DNA from: Georgenia sp. EYE_87
Lineage (GTDB): Bacteria; Actinomycetota; Actinomycetes; Actinomycetales; Actinomycetaceae
Reading direction: 5' to 3'
Assembly (NCBI RefSeq): GCF_023148685.1
Contig: NZ_JAHXNL010000003.1
Coordinates: forward strand, 288,379 to 352,378
Length of the DNA stretch: 64,000 bases
In this document: positions 35,516 through 44,665 of the stretch, in pieces
Layout of the letters: every line of letters begins with the position of its first letter
How positions within the stretch are numbered: the stretch's first letter is position 1
Notes under the pieces: generated by a model
The model's database searches: none
Seen by the model: the letters and a program-made list of their open reading frames with translations, nothing else
Told to the model about the DNA's origin: nothing
Made by a program: the position numbers and the translations under genes

Positions 35516-36111
35516 CCGAGCGTTGGGAGAGCTTCCACGAGGCGGGCCGCAAGGTGGGGGCGCTGTGGCGCCGGTTCGAAGACGGCGTCCTCACCACCCG
35601 GATCGCCTTCCCCCTCGGCGACGGCGAGGACTACCGGGCGGAGTCAGTCATCGCCTTCGAGGGCGACGGCGTGACCTGGGCCGCGGCCCGCTACCGGCAG
35701 GATCCCGGTGGGGCCGCGGCCGACGTCACCCGCGCCGCGGCCGGACTGGGCGCGGACACCCTGCCCAGCTTCGGGGAGTTCAGGCTCGTCCTCGACCTGC
35801 TCGGGTCGGGCGCCGACTCCGTGACGTTCCGGCGCCTGGACGACGCCGACCCCGCCGGGGAACCGCGACGCGCCGTGCTGTCGCGGGCGGGGACCGAGAC
35901 GGTCGGGCTGGCCGCGGGGCCCCGGCAGTGCCTGCGCCTTGACCTGGTGGTGGACGGTGAGCGTGCCGGCTCGCACTGGGCGGACGCCGGTAGCGTCGTC
36001 AAGAGCGACTGGCTGGGCGCCGCGTCCTACCCCGAGGCCTCGGCCGGGGAGGCGCTGGCCGGGCTGCCCCCGCGGATCGTGGGGTTCCTCCGTGACGGGT
36101 TCGGCGACTGA
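35512..36111 (+). CDS. Conserved protein of unknown function coupled to ECF42
   Basis: A 199-residue cytosolic protein with no recognised domain. It opens [23 protein letters not shown] and contains several Gly/Asp-rich beta-like segments. Its ATG overlaps the sigma stop by 4 bp, which is a strong sign of a common function. It is not a usual ECF42 partner as far as I know. Confidence 0.72.
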   Translation: MTERWESFHEAGRKVGALWRRFEDGVLTTRIAFPLGDGEDYRAESVIAFEGDGVTWAAARYRQDPGGAAADVTRAAAGLGADTLPSFGEFRLVLDLLGSGADSVTFRRLDDADPAGEPRRAVLSRAGTETVGLAAGPRQCLRLDLVVDGERAGSHWADAGSVVKSDWLGAASYPEASAGEALAGLPPRIVGFLRDGFGD

Positions 36112-36216
36112 CACCTCCGCCGCAGGCTGCTCCCGGCCGAGCCCTCCGACCACCGGGCGCGCGCGTTCTCCGATATGCCCTGGCCCCGATCCGCCGTCGT
36201 CCGTAGCGTCGGGACC

Positions 36217-36588
36217 ATGCCCGTGGAGACCGTGAACGGCACCGTCGTCCTGCACCTGACCGGGACCGGGTCGCCGATCGCCGTCGGCCAGGACGCCCTG
36301 GACGTCGTCGGCGAGGCATGGGCGGTGCAGGCCGAGGTCGTCGCCGTCCCGGTGAGCCGGTTCGCCCCGTCGTTCTTCGACCTGCGCTCGGGCCTGGCCG
36401 GCGAGTTCGTCCAGAAGCTCGTCAACTACCGGCTGAGGCTGGCTGTCCTCGGCGACATCTCCGAGCACGTCGGGGCCAGCGACGCGCTGCGCGACTACGT
36501 CCGCGAGTCCAACCGCGGCGGGCACGTGTGGTTCCTCGACGGTCCGGCCGACCTGGTGCGCCGCCTCGCACCGCCCGCACGGTCCTAG
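36217..36588 (+). CDS. DUF4180 protein
   Basis: A 123-residue protein matching DUF4180 along its whole length: FFDLRSGLAGEFVQKLVNYRLRLAVLGD and LRDYVRESNRG are the family's conserved blocks. The function is unknown. The stop overlaps that of the convergent flotillin gene by 2 bp. Confidence 0.88.
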   Translation: MPVETVNGTVVLHLTGTGSPIAVGQDALDVVGEAWAVQAEVVAVPVSRFAPSFFDLRSGLAGEFVQKLVNYRLRLAVLGDISEHVGASDALRDYVRESNRGGHVWFLDGPADLVRRLAPPARS

Positions 36589-38012
36589 TTGACGACCTCG
36601 GTCTCGGCGACGTCGGACCGGGCGGCGAAGCCGTTGAGGAGCGAGCCGAGGTCGATCCCGGACAGGCTGTGGACGACGGCCTGGCCCTCGCCCAGCACCT
36701 GGCCGGCGATCTTCGAGACCGCCCCGGCGCCGTCGGTGGAGACGACGGTGAGGTTGTCGATCTGCCCGACCGGCTCAGCGGCGGCGCGCATGATCTCGGG
36801 CAGGTTCGCGACCAGCTGCTGGACGATGACGGCCTGCCCCTGCTCGGCCAGCGCCTGGGCCTGCGCCTCGGTGGCCGCGGCGGCGGCGAGGCCCTCCGCC
36901 CTGGCGGCCTCCGCGCGGGCCCGGCCGAGCGTCTCGACGGCCTCCGCCTCGTTCTTCTGCGCCGCCAGCTCGGCCTCCGCGAGGGTGCGGCGCTGGAACG
37001 CCTCCGCCTCGGCCTCGGCCTTGCGGGCGTCGCGCTCGCCCTCGGCCTGCTTGGCCGCGGCGTAGGCGGCGGCGTCGGCCGGCTTGCGCACGTCGATGTC
37101 GAGCTGCTGCTCGGCCACCCGCGCCTTCTCCTGCAGCGCCTCACGCTCCTGGGCGGCGACCAGCCGGTCCTGCTCGGCGCGGGCGAGCTGGCCGGCCGCC
37201 TGGGCCTCGGCGCCGGCGCGGTCGGTCTGTGCCCGGATGGTGGCCTGCTTCAGGGCGAGGTCGCGCTGACGCTCCGCGATCTGCTCCTGGGCGTGGAGCT
37301 GCGCCGTCTCCGAGGCCAGGCGTGCCTCGGCCTCCTGCACCTCGGCGATCTGCCGCGCGCGTGCCGCCTGGGCACGACCCAGGTTGGCCAGGTAGTCCGA
37401 CCCCGGCGTGGAGATGTCGGAGAGGTTCACCAGGTCGATGTGGAAACCCTGCTGGTGAAGATCGGGGCGGATGGAGTCGAAGACCTGCTTCTGCAGTGCC
37501 TCGCGGTCGGAGATGATCTCCTCCACCGTCATCGAGCCGAGCACCGGCCGCAGCGCGCCCTCGAGGGCCTGCTGGAGCGGCTGCTCGAGGTTGGCCTGCT
37601 GGCTGGTGAAGCGCTGGGCGGCCCGGCGGACGCCGTCGGCGTCACCGCGCACCTTGAACAGGACGGACGCCTTCACGCCGACCGCGATGAAGTTCTTGTC
37701 GACGCCCTCCACGGTCAGCGACAGCTGGCGCTGCTCGAGGGAGATCTTCGTGACCGACTCGAAGAACGGCTTGACGAAGGCCCGGCCCCCGATGACGACC
37801 CGCGGACCACCCCTGCCCTCGGCGACCTCCGTGGAGCTGGGCAGGGCGTCGAGGCTGCCGGTGGGGCCGCCCCGGCCGTCGCTGCGGCCCACGATGACGA
37901 GGGCCTCGTTGAGGTCGACCGTGCGGATCGAGCGCCTGACCGCCACGAAGACGACGATCGCCACGACGAGCAGCGCCACGAGGAGCGGGAGGCTCCCGAG
38001 GATGAGTTCCAC
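36585..38012 (-). CDS. Flotillin-like SPFH domain protein
   Basis: A 475-residue flotillin. An N-terminal helix (about 5-28) anchors it, the SPFH/Band-7 domain spans about 40-215 and a long Ala/Glu/Gln/Arg coiled coil follows (about 220-390), ending in a Gly/Ser-rich tail. It would assemble large cytoplasmic-face rings that organise membrane microdomains. The GTG start has AAGGAA about six bases upstream. NfeD, the frequent partner of flotillins, is not adjacent. Confidence 0.92.
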   Translation of the reverse strand: MELILGSLPLLVALLVVAIVVFVAVRRSIRTVDLNEALVIVGRSDGRGGPTGSLDALPSSTEVAEGRGGPRVVIGGRAFVKPFFESVTKISLEQRQLSLTVEGVDKNFIAVGVKASVLFKVRGDADGVRRAAQRFTSQQANLEQPLQQALEGALRPVLGSMTVEEIISDREALQKQVFDSIRPDLHQQGFHIDLVNLSDISTPGSDYLANLGRAQAARARQIAEVQEAEARLASETAQLHAQEQIAERQRDLALKQATIRAQTDRAGAEAQAAGQLARAEQDRLVAAQEREALQEKARVAEQQLDIDVRKPADAAAYAAAKQAEGERDARKAEAEAEAFQRRTLAEAELAAQKNEAEAVETLGRARAEAARAEGLAAAAATEAQAQALAEQGQAVIVQQLVANLPEIMRAAAEPVGQIDNLTVVSTDGAGAVSKIAGQVLGEGQAVVHSLSGIDLGSLLNGFAARSDVAETEVVN

Positions 38013-38200
38013 GGACGTTCCTTCGTTCGCCGGGCGCGCCGACGACGTCAGGCGCGGGTTTCGGGACGATTCTGCCGGAAATAGGCCGGCCGTGTGCCCG
38101 CTTTCGTCGGGGCGACTGCGGTTGTCGCGACATCCGTCTCCAACGCCGGCCACCGTGGAGGGTGTGAAGCCGGAGGGCAGGCCGCCTCCGGGCGCGCCCG

Positions 38201-38716
38201 TCAGCCGGGCGGGACCTGCGTCAGGGACCAGGAGAGGGTTCCGGCGGACAGCGGACGGCCCTGCGCGCCGGTCAGGTCGGGCACCGTCACGGTGACGACG
38301 GCCTCGACGTCGTAGGGCCGCTCCCGGGCCGGCAGCAGCCAGGTGTCGTCCGTGCCCGCGACCGGGGTCAGCCCCTTCAGCTGCACGCGGGTGCCGGCCT
38401 CCAGGTCGTCGCGCAGCGGCTCGGGCGCGACGGCGAAGAGCTCGGCCGCGTCGAGCCGCAGGACGGCGCTCATTCCCTCGCCGCGCACGGTGGCCCGGGC
38501 CCTGGCCGTGAACGTCACGGTCTCTCCCGGGACGACGACGAGCTCGCCGGCGGCGCGCCCGGACGCCTCCGTCTCCACGCCGGTCGCCTCGATCTCCACC
38601 GTCCCGGCGCCGAGGGGCGCCCCGGAGTCGACGGACCCGAACGCGTGGGGGGCGCCGAGCAGCAGGGCCACGCCGGCGAGCGTGGAGGCTGCGGCGCTGA
38701 GCGTGGGCCTGGACAA
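38201..38716 (-). CDS. Secreted protein with alternate (SipW-like) signal sequence
   Basis: A 171-residue exported protein beginning at a TTG with GGGAG eight bases upstream; no ATG or GTG is available. The N-terminus (ASTLAGVALLLGAPHAFGSVDSGAPLGAGTVEIEA) resembles the alternate-signal-peptide exported proteins of actinobacteria that are cleaved by a SipW-type peptidase and can form surface fibres. No such peptidase gene is adjacent. The mature part is beta-rich. Confidence 0.68.
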   Translation of the reverse strand: MSRPTLSAAASTLAGVALLLGAPHAFGSVDSGAPLGAGTVEIEATGVETEASGRAAGELVVVPGETVTFTARARATVRGEGMSAVLRLDAAELFAVAPEPLRDDLEAGTRVQLKGLTPVAGTDDTWLLPARERPYDVEAVVTVTVPDLTGAQGRPLSAGTLSWSLTQVPPG

Positions 38717-39006
38717 CGTGCGACTCCCTGTGGCGGACGTCGGGCCACGACGACGACGGATCCTCCGCCGTGCTCAGCACCGACATCTCGACAGTGCCCC
38801 CAGATCACCCATGGAGCGTCCGAAATCCTGGCGCCACTTGCTGCCATGGCCCGTTCCTGCCACGCGGACGCCTCACCGGGCGAAGTTGACGACGAACGAC
38901 TTTCCTGACCAGTTCTGTCTCATAACTGGCCCCCGTGCCCCTACGCTTCGTGGACGTACGCTGGGCGAGGGCCCGCGTCGTGACCCCCACCAGCAGGAGA
39001 GCAACG

Positions 39007-39378
39007 ATGTCTGAGAACCCGTACCAGCCCACCCCGCAGCAGCACAGCCCCCAGGGCCAGTACGGCTCGTACGGCGCCGGCGCCGGGGGCTACGTCCCCG
39101 CCGCCCCGCCCGCCTACGGCTACGACGCCACCTCGCAGGAGGCCAACAGCGCGGCGACCCTGTCCCTGGTCTTCGGCATCCTCGCCGTCGTCCTCCTCCC
39201 GATCGTCTTCGGCCCGCTCGCCCTGTGGCAGGCCAAGAAGGCCGAGCGGCTCGGCAAGCCCGCCACCGCCGGCAAGGTGCTGGGGTGGATCGGCATCGTC
39301 ATGGTGATCCTCGGCGTGGTCGCCGCCATCGCCTTCTTCGTGCTGATGGCGGGCGCCTCGGTGACCTCCGGGATCTGA
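39007..39378 (+). CDS. DUF4190 membrane protein
   Basis: A 123-residue protein. A disordered Gln/Gly/Tyr/Pro-rich cytosolic segment (1-48) is followed by two transmembrane helices that flank the conserved QAKKAERLGKPATAGKVLGWIGI loop of DUF4190. AGGAGAG precedes the ATG. Function unknown. Confidence 0.85.
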   Translation: MSENPYQPTPQQHSPQGQYGSYGAGAGGYVPAAPPAYGYDATSQEANSAATLSLVFGILAVVLLPIVFGPLALWQAKKAERLGKPATAGKVLGWIGIVMVILGVVAAIAFFVLMAGASVTSGI

Positions 39379-39464
39379 GACCGGTCACCACCACCGCCGC
39401 CGGGCACCACGGACGGCGGCCGGCGCCGCGAGGGGACCGGCCGTCGTCGTGGGTGCGGTGCTCG

Positions 39465-40118
39465 TCAGCGGCTGTTCAGGCCCCGGACGGCGACGTCGAC
39501 CAGGTTCGTCACGTACCGCTCCAGGTCGGCCGCCAGCTCCTCGCGGGTGGCCCCGCGCGGCGCGATGAGCAGGTGGAAGATGAGCGCGCCCTCGAGCCCG
39601 TCGATGACCGCGCCGGTGTCCGTCCCGGGCGGCAGCTCCCCCTCGGCGACGGCCCGCTCCAGCCGACCGGTCAGCGGCAGGATGCCGTGACCGATGGACT
39701 CCTCACGGATCTCCTGGAACTCGACCGGGTTGGCGGCCGCCGCGGAGACGATGTTGAGCATGGTCTGCCCCTCTTCGCCGAGCAGCGCCTTCCCGCGGCC
39801 GACGGCGTAGGTGACGAGGTACTCCCGCAGCGGCAGGTTCTCGTCCGGGCTCAGGTCGTTCTTCGACTCGAAGTCGCGGATCGCCTCGATCAGCAGATCG
39901 TGCTTCGTGTCCCACCGCAGGTAGATGGACGACTTCCCGATGCCCGCGTGAGTGGCCACCGCGTCGAGGGTGAGCCCGGACCACCCGCGCTGCCCGAACA
40001 GCTCGATCACGGCCTTGTAGGCCCGCGGTTCCGTGTCGGCGTGCCGCGGACGCCCCGGACGGCGGCGCGGCTGCTGCTCGCCGGTCTCCGTGGGGGAGGT
40101 CGCTGTCAGCTGTGTCAT
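39465..40118 (-). CDS. TetR/AcrR family regulator
   Basis: A 217-residue regulator. After a basic tail (RRRPGRPRH, an AT-hook-like segment), the helix-turn-helix is in LTLDAVATHAGIGKSSIYLRWDTKHDLL. The C-terminal TetR_C ligand domain follows. The start is the ATG at 40116-40118 with AAGGGG upstream. No obvious target gene is adjacent except the DUF4190 gene, which is convergent. Confidence 0.9.
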   Translation of the reverse strand: MTQLTATSPTETGEQQPRRRPGRPRHADTEPRAYKAVIELFGQRGWSGLTLDAVATHAGIGKSSIYLRWDTKHDLLIEAIRDFESKNDLSPDENLPLREYLVTYAVGRGKALLGEEGQTMLNIVSAAAANPVEFQEIREESIGHGILPLTGRLERAVAEGELPPGTDTGAVIDGLEGALIFHLLIAPRGATREELAADLERYVTNLVDVAVRGLNSR

Positions 40119-40317
40119 GTCGAGCCCCTTTGATCTCGCTGTTCCCCCGAGCAGCGCCAAACGTGTGGACGGAGACTACATCGCGGCGGACGCCCACGGG
40201 CGGTAATAGGGTGAGCGGCACCCGGCAGCCCGCTCGGGTTCTCCGTAGGCCTTCGCAAGGCCGGGTGCGGCTGGCAGAATCTCGCCGCGCAGGCACCACC
40301 GCTCACGGGGAGGGACG

Positions 40318-40602
40318 ATGTCCGCCGAGCACTCGTACGACGACCTGGACGACGCCACGGAGCTGGACGACGACCTTTTCGAGACCTCCGACGACGACGA
40401 GCTGGACGACCTCGACGAGCTGAGCGAGGGCCGCGACATCATCCGCGCGAAGTGGTCCATGGACGGCGCCCGCACCCTGTCGGAGGCCGCCGCGAAGCTC
40501 GAGGCGTTCGCGCAGGAGCTGCGCGACCTCGAGGAGAGCGGCTGGCAGCTGACCGAGCCGGTGGCGGACGACGTCGGCATCATCGAGGACGGCTCCGGCT
40601 GA
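40318..40602 (+). CDS. Very acidic conserved actinobacterial protein (94 aa)
   Basis: A 94-residue protein. The first 40 residues are rich in Asp and Glu (DDLDDATELDDDLFETSDDD), followed by a helical segment RTLSEAAAKLEAFAQELRDLEESGWQLTEPV that looks like a folded domain. A GGGAGG ribosome-binding site precedes the ATG. Function unknown. Confidence 0.78.
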   Translation: MSAEHSYDDLDDATELDDDLFETSDDDELDDLDELSEGRDIIRAKWSMDGARTLSEAAAKLEAFAQELRDLEESGWQLTEPVADDVGIIEDGSG

Positions 40603-40799
40603 CCCCGCCGGCCGGACCGGTCGGCGAACGGCGTCCGGTCTCCTCCACGAGTACCTCCCTCGCCCCGGGAACCGGTGGCTGCCGGAACGCCCCTGATCCT
40701 CAGGTGGCAGCGATAAGCCCCGCCCTGATCGCCACTCTTGATCGGTCCTACGTGCACCGCCTACCGTGACGCTGTCGGATCAACGCCAAGGAGGGCGAG

Positions 40800-41159
40800 A
40801 TGGCCGATTCAGCGCTGTTCGTCGGTTGGGGCGAGATCGTCCGAGGCCGTGAGCGGAGCGGCCCAGAGCTTTTCAAGGAGGCCGTCGAGTACTTCGGCCA
40901 GCTGCAGCAGGACGGCCGCATCGAGGGCTTCGAGCCGTGGTTCATGGAGCGCCACGGCGGCGACCTCAACGGCTTCTTCCTGCTGCGGGGAGACAGGACC
41001 AAGCTCGACGAGGTCCGGCGTGATGCCGCCTTCGAGCGACTCCTCACCCGCGTCTCCATGGTCGTGGACAACGTCGGTGTCACCACCGCGTACACCGGCG
41101 CGGATCTGCAGCGTCAGCTCGAGATCTTCGGGGAGTCCGCCGGCGATCTCGCCCGGTAG
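40800..41159 (+). CDS. Conserved hypothetical protein (119 aa)
   Basis: A 119-residue soluble protein with AAGGAGG before the ATG. It starts ALFVGWGEIVRGRERSGPELF and contains GDLNGFFLLRGDRTKLDEVRRD, a pattern recalled from actinobacterial proteins of unknown function with a dimeric alpha/beta-barrel-like look. It stands alone. Confidence 0.78.
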   Translation: MADSALFVGWGEIVRGRERSGPELFKEAVEYFGQLQQDGRIEGFEPWFMERHGGDLNGFFLLRGDRTKLDEVRRDAAFERLLTRVSMVVDNVGVTTAYTGADLQRQLEIFGESAGDLAR

Positions 41160-41258
41160 CCGGGCCCGTCGAAGAATCGGGGACTCATGCCGGCCCCGGC
41201 CGACCCACGCCCGCCGGCGGATTCCGGGGCGGGCGCCTCACCGCGGTACCGTCACGTC

Positions 41259-41918
41259 ATGACGCTCGGGCCGGCCGCTGATCCCCAGCCCGGCCTCCGC
41301 ACCCTCGGTCGTCTCCTGGTCGCCGGCGCCGTCTCGGGCGCCGTGATCGGTGCCACCGTCGGCGCGCTGCTCCTCCTGGCCCCGGACGACCGGTCGGCGT
41401 TCTGGGTCGGCGGCCTGCTGATCGGCGCGTGCCTCGGGATGGTCGCCGGCCTGTCCCTGCAGAGCATCACCTGCGCGGCGGTGCTCCTCACCTCCCGGCA
41501 CGGAGGCAGCGCGGCGGCCGTGCGCGTCGTCGGCTCCGCTGTGCCCGCCGTCGCGGTCGCGGGACTCGCCTGGACCGTCGCGGTCGGCTCGGCCCTCCCC
41601 GCCAGGGCGGGGATCACCGCCCTGGCGCTGCTGGAGGCGGCGGTCCTGCTCAACGCCACCCTCGCCTGGTCGCTGGCACCGCTCGTCCCTGGCGCGCGGA
41701 CCGTCCCGATCGGTACAGCGGCGAGCGGTCGAACCCGACCGTGGCTGCACCCGCGACACCCTCGCCCACACCCGCGTGGCCGGCGGCCGCGGCACCACCC
41801 TCGCCGACGAGGCCGCACGGCGGATCGGCACCCCAGCGGTCCTCGTTCGTGCGCTCGTCAGCGACCTGCTCGCCGACGGCGGGCCGTCCGGCGCCACGAT
41901 CACCTTCGACGGCCGTAG
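41259..41918 (+). CDS. Small membrane protein, C-terminal part probably frameshifted
   Basis: Residues 1 to about 155 form a normal Ala/Val/Gly/Leu-rich protein with four transmembrane helices and strong GC3 bias. After GTAASG (about 41730) the frame turns into Arg/His/Pro-rich sequence with lost codon bias, while another frame (41732-41930) shows good bias and codes DTLAHTRVAGG, TTLADEAARRIGTPAVLVRALVSDLLADGG, TFDGRRASVT. The true protein is therefore longer or the locus is decaying. Function unknown. Confidence 0.5.
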   Translation: MTLGPAADPQPGLRTLGRLLVAGAVSGAVIGATVGALLLLAPDDRSAFWVGGLLIGACLGMVAGLSLQSITCAAVLLTSRHGGSAAAVRVVGSAVPAVAVAGLAWTVAVGSALPARAGITALALLEAAVLLNATLAWSLAPLVPGARTVPIGTAASGRTRPWLHPRHPRPHPRGRRPRHHPRRRGRTADRHPSGPRSCARQRPARRRRAVRRHDHLRRP

Positions 41919-42183
41919 GGCCTCCGTCACCGGTTCCGGTCACCGGGCGGGACGGCGACGTCCTCGCCGTCGACGACGGGCGGACCGATCCCCGCGACCG
42001 GCGAACCGCGCGCATGCGCCAGGGAACAGGCGGGGCCCCGGCGACCGCCGGGATCCCGAGCCGGCCGCCCTTTGTGAGTCGATGGACTCGCGGCTCAGCG
42101 GTTGCGGCGGTCGAGCTCCATTCGCCGGCGCGATCGCGCCGCTGCCGGGACCATGTGGGCACCTCCACCTGGAAGGAGCGGCG

Positions 42184-43033
42184 ATGGTCACCGAAGCTCC
42201 TGCACGCAGAAGGCGCGACCTTCGGGCCGCCGGCGTCGTGGTCGCAGCACTCGTACGAGTGGCCGGCGTGGCCCTGCTCGGGGCGTCGGTCGTGCTGGGA
42301 TGGCGGGCCTGGTACGCGCGGTTCGGGGTGTGCATCGGCGGCGCCCCACCGGTGGACCTGCCCGCGGACCAGCCGCTGTGGTGGTGCACCTACATGCAGG
42401 ACCACCTGTACGACCAGTACATGCCGTCGGTCCCGTGGGTGCCGATCGACGGCCCGGCCCGCCTGGAGGGGATGTCGCTGATCGCGTTGGGTGTGGGGGT
42501 GGCGGTGGTGGCCGTCTCCTTCGTGGGTGGCCGGTGGTTCGTCTGGCCGCTGAACGTGGCTGGCGGGATGGGGCTGGGCGCTGCCTGGGTGGGCATGGGC
42601 GTCCCCGGTGTGGCGCACCGCCCTGGCCGGTGGGGAGCGGGTCGGGTTCGACGACTACATGACAGCAAGCTTCTTCACGGTGCTCACGATCTTCGCGACG
42701 GCCGGGATGGCGGTCCTGTCCTGGCACCGGGGTGGCCGGGACGGCAAGGTCGTCGCGGCGTTCTGGGCGGCATTGACCCTGGCGCAGCCGTTCCCGGAGT
42801 ACTTCTTGAGCATGTTCCTGTGGGGGTCGCACGACACCTCCCCGGCGCTCGGGCTGCTTCGCTGCGTCCTGGTCGCTCTCGCAGGCCTGGTGGCGTTGGT
42901 GACGCTGCTGCCGCTGGGGTGGCGGGACCGGTTCCTGTTTCGTCCGATCAGGATGGCGGGTCGGGCTGCGCGCAGAGGACTGGCCCGGCTGCAGGCGGAG
43001 GACGAGCGGATGTCGCCAGGTCGACGGTGGTGA
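42184..43033 (+). pseudogene. Frameshifted integral membrane protein
   Basis: An ATG with GGAAGGAG upstream opens a membrane protein (GVALLGASVVLGWRAWYARFGV, a WWCTYMQDHLYDQY loop with Cys and Trp, two more helices) that breaks at about 42605-42620. The next frame (from 42608) continues with GFDDYMTASFFTVLTIFATAGMAVLSW and two to three further helices to the stop at 43033. Joined, they give about 282 residues and five or six helices. It is a frameshift or an assembly error. Function unknown. Confidence 0.65.
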
Positions 43034-43160
43034 GGACGCATCGTTGCAGGAGCGTCCGTGAAGCGACCATCTTCGCGTCGGAGCGGCGCACACGATCCGG
43101 TCAGAGTTCTTCGGCAGGCGGTGGGCTTGTCAGATGGGGGCGTGATGCTCCTATGGGTTG

Positions 43161-43349
43161 TCAAGCGGCGTTGAGCCATTGGCGGTAGCGGTGAGCGAGG
43201 TCGTCATCGTCGCGGCGTTTGCCGCGTTCGATGGTGGAGATGTGCATGGGCCAGACGCCGAAGTGGTCGGCAACGGTCTGCAGTGACAGACCTCGGGTCA
43301 GGCGTGCGGGTCTGAGGTCGGTGATGTCGGGCACCGGGGGGCGGTTCAC
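43161..43349 (-). CDS. Short XRE-type helix-turn-helix protein
   Basis: A 62-residue product from a GTG start, nearly all of it a Cro/CI-type helix-turn-helix (ARLTRGLSLQTVADHFGVWPMHISTIERGKRRDDDLAHRYRQWL, here shown in shortened form). This is about the minimal XRE domain length, so it is either a small regulator or a remnant of a mobile element regulator next to tRNA-Leu. Base composition here is lower in GC than around it. Confidence 0.6.
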   Translation of the reverse strand: MNRPPVPDITDLRPARLTRGLSLQTVADHFGVWPMHISTIERGKRRDDDDLAHRYRQWLNAA

Positions 43350-43470
43350 CGGAGTGGTTCACGCTACTGGTGTGGGCGGCTGGCATTCGGCTTCGTGTCG
43401 ATGTGGTCCATGACGCCTCTATGCCGCCGGCCGCGGTGTCAGCACACGCGGTCCGCCCGGCGCTCAGATT

Positions 43471-43494
43471 GGCACAACAGAAGGCACAACAGAA
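43471..43494. repeat. 12-bp tandem duplication downstream of tRNA-Leu
   Basis: GGCACAACAGAA occurs twice, at 43471-43482 and 43483-43494, in a locally AT-richer segment just past the tRNA terminator. Confidence 0.8.
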
Positions 43495-43508
43495 CGAAAA
43501 GGAGTGAC

Positions 43509-43534
43509 GGAACCCCACTCAATCGTTGGGGTCC
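43509..43534 (-). terminator. tRNA-Leu terminator
   Basis: A stem (43509-43517 with 43527-43534, one bulge) lies 16 bp after the tRNA 3' end on the minus strand and is followed by CTCCTTTTCG, a short T-run. Confidence 0.65.
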
Positions 43535-43549
43535 CGCCACTCTCTGCTG

Positions 43550-43633
43550 TGCGCGAGGGGGGAGTTGAACCCCCACGCCCTTTCGGGCACACGGACCTGA
43601 ACCGTGCGCGTCTGCCTATTCCGCCACTCGCGC
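43550..43633 (-). tRNA. tRNA-Leu (CAG)
   Basis: An 84-nt class II tRNA. Acceptor stem GCGCGAG/CTCGCGC, anticodon loop TTCAGGT (anticodon CAG) with stem CACGG/CCGTG, a variable arm around CCGAAAGG and T arm GGGGGTTCAACTCCCCC. CCA is not encoded. Confidence 0.97.
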
Positions 43634-43944
43634 GCGCTTGAACAGCGAAGGAAACGTTAGCACGCGGGCCGGTCCGCCTCCGAACCGGACGGGCGGCCGG
43701 ACGCCGTGATCCTGGCCACCTTCGTGGCGGGCCCCGGCGCACCGCCGGGGGCCAATACGGTTGTTCCCAGGCTTCGTCGTTACGATCTTCGTGCCGGACG
43801 TGTGCGCCGGTGCCGGGACGGACCCGGCGAGCGAACCCGGGCACCAGTCCGGGACGGACCGCCGAGCCTCACGGCCCGGCACAGGAGCCGGCGCGAGCCG
43901 GGCACGATCCGGGCCGCGACCCGCCCCGGGGAAGGAGGTGCGCG

Positions 43945-44661
43945 ATGGGCGTCCTCGACCGCTTCGAGAAGGGCGTGGAGCACGTCGTCTCCGCCGCATT
44001 CGCCAAGGCGTTCCGCAGCGAGGTCAAGCCCGTGGAGATCGCCTCCGCCGTGCGCCGGGAGATGGACGACCGCGCCGCGGCCGTCTCCCGCGGGCGCACC
44101 GTCGTGCCGAACGAGTTCGTGGTGGAGCTCTCGCCCACCGACCTCGAGCAGGTGGAGCAGTGGGGCTCGGAGGCCCTGGCCGACGAGATGGTCGGCGCCG
44201 CCACCGAGCACGCGTCCTCGCAGCGCTACTCCTTCGTCGGCCCCGTCGAGGTCTCCTTCGCCCAGGACGACGCGCTGACCACGGGCCGCTTCACCGTCCG
44301 CTCGGCCACCCGGCGCGGCGCCGTCGCCCCCGCCACCTCCGCCGTCGCCTCGTCGCGCCACCCGATCATCGACATCGACGGCCAGCGCTACCTGCTCACC
44401 GGTCCGGTCACGGTCATCGGCCGCGGCAGCGAGGCGGACATCGTGGTCGACGACTCCGGCGTCTCCCGCCGCCACCTCGAGATCCGCGTGACCCCGGCGG
44501 GCGTCATCGCCACCGACCTGGGCTCCACCAACGGCACGTTCGTCGAGGGGCACCGCATCGACGCCGCCACGCTGGTCGACGGCAACACCATCACGCTGGG
44601 ACGCACCCGCATCATGTTCTGGACCGGCGCGGACGAGCCCGACGACGACGGCGGACGGTGA
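43945..44661 (+). CDS. fhaA: FhaA, DUF3662 and FHA domain protein
   Basis: A 238-residue protein. The N-terminal DUF3662 domain (about 1-110, VLDRFEKGVEHVVSAAFAKAF) is followed by a linker and an FHA domain (about 140-225) with the phosphothreonine-binding GRGSEAD, SRRH and STNGTF residues. In mycobacteria FhaA binds phosphorylated MviN and regulates peptidoglycan synthesis at the septum and poles. GGAAGGAGG lies six bases before the ATG. It is the first gene of the kinase/wall operon. Confidence 0.95.
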   Translation: MGVLDRFEKGVEHVVSAAFAKAFRSEVKPVEIASAVRREMDDRAAAVSRGRTVVPNEFVVELSPTDLEQVEQWGSEALADEMVGAATEHASSQRYSFVGPVEVSFAQDDALTTGRFTVRSATRRGAVAPATSAVASSRHPIIDIDGQRYLLTGPVTVIGRGSEADIVVDDSGVSRRHLEIRVTPAGVIATDLGSTNGTFVEGHRIDAATLVDGNTITLGRTRIMFWTGADEPDDDGGR

Positions 44662-44665
44662 ACGC

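Noticed and set aside
43464-43844. A 126-residue minus-strand frame across tRNA-Leu
   Set aside because: It reads straight through the tRNA and its terminator; tRNA genes in GC-rich DNA often give such frames.
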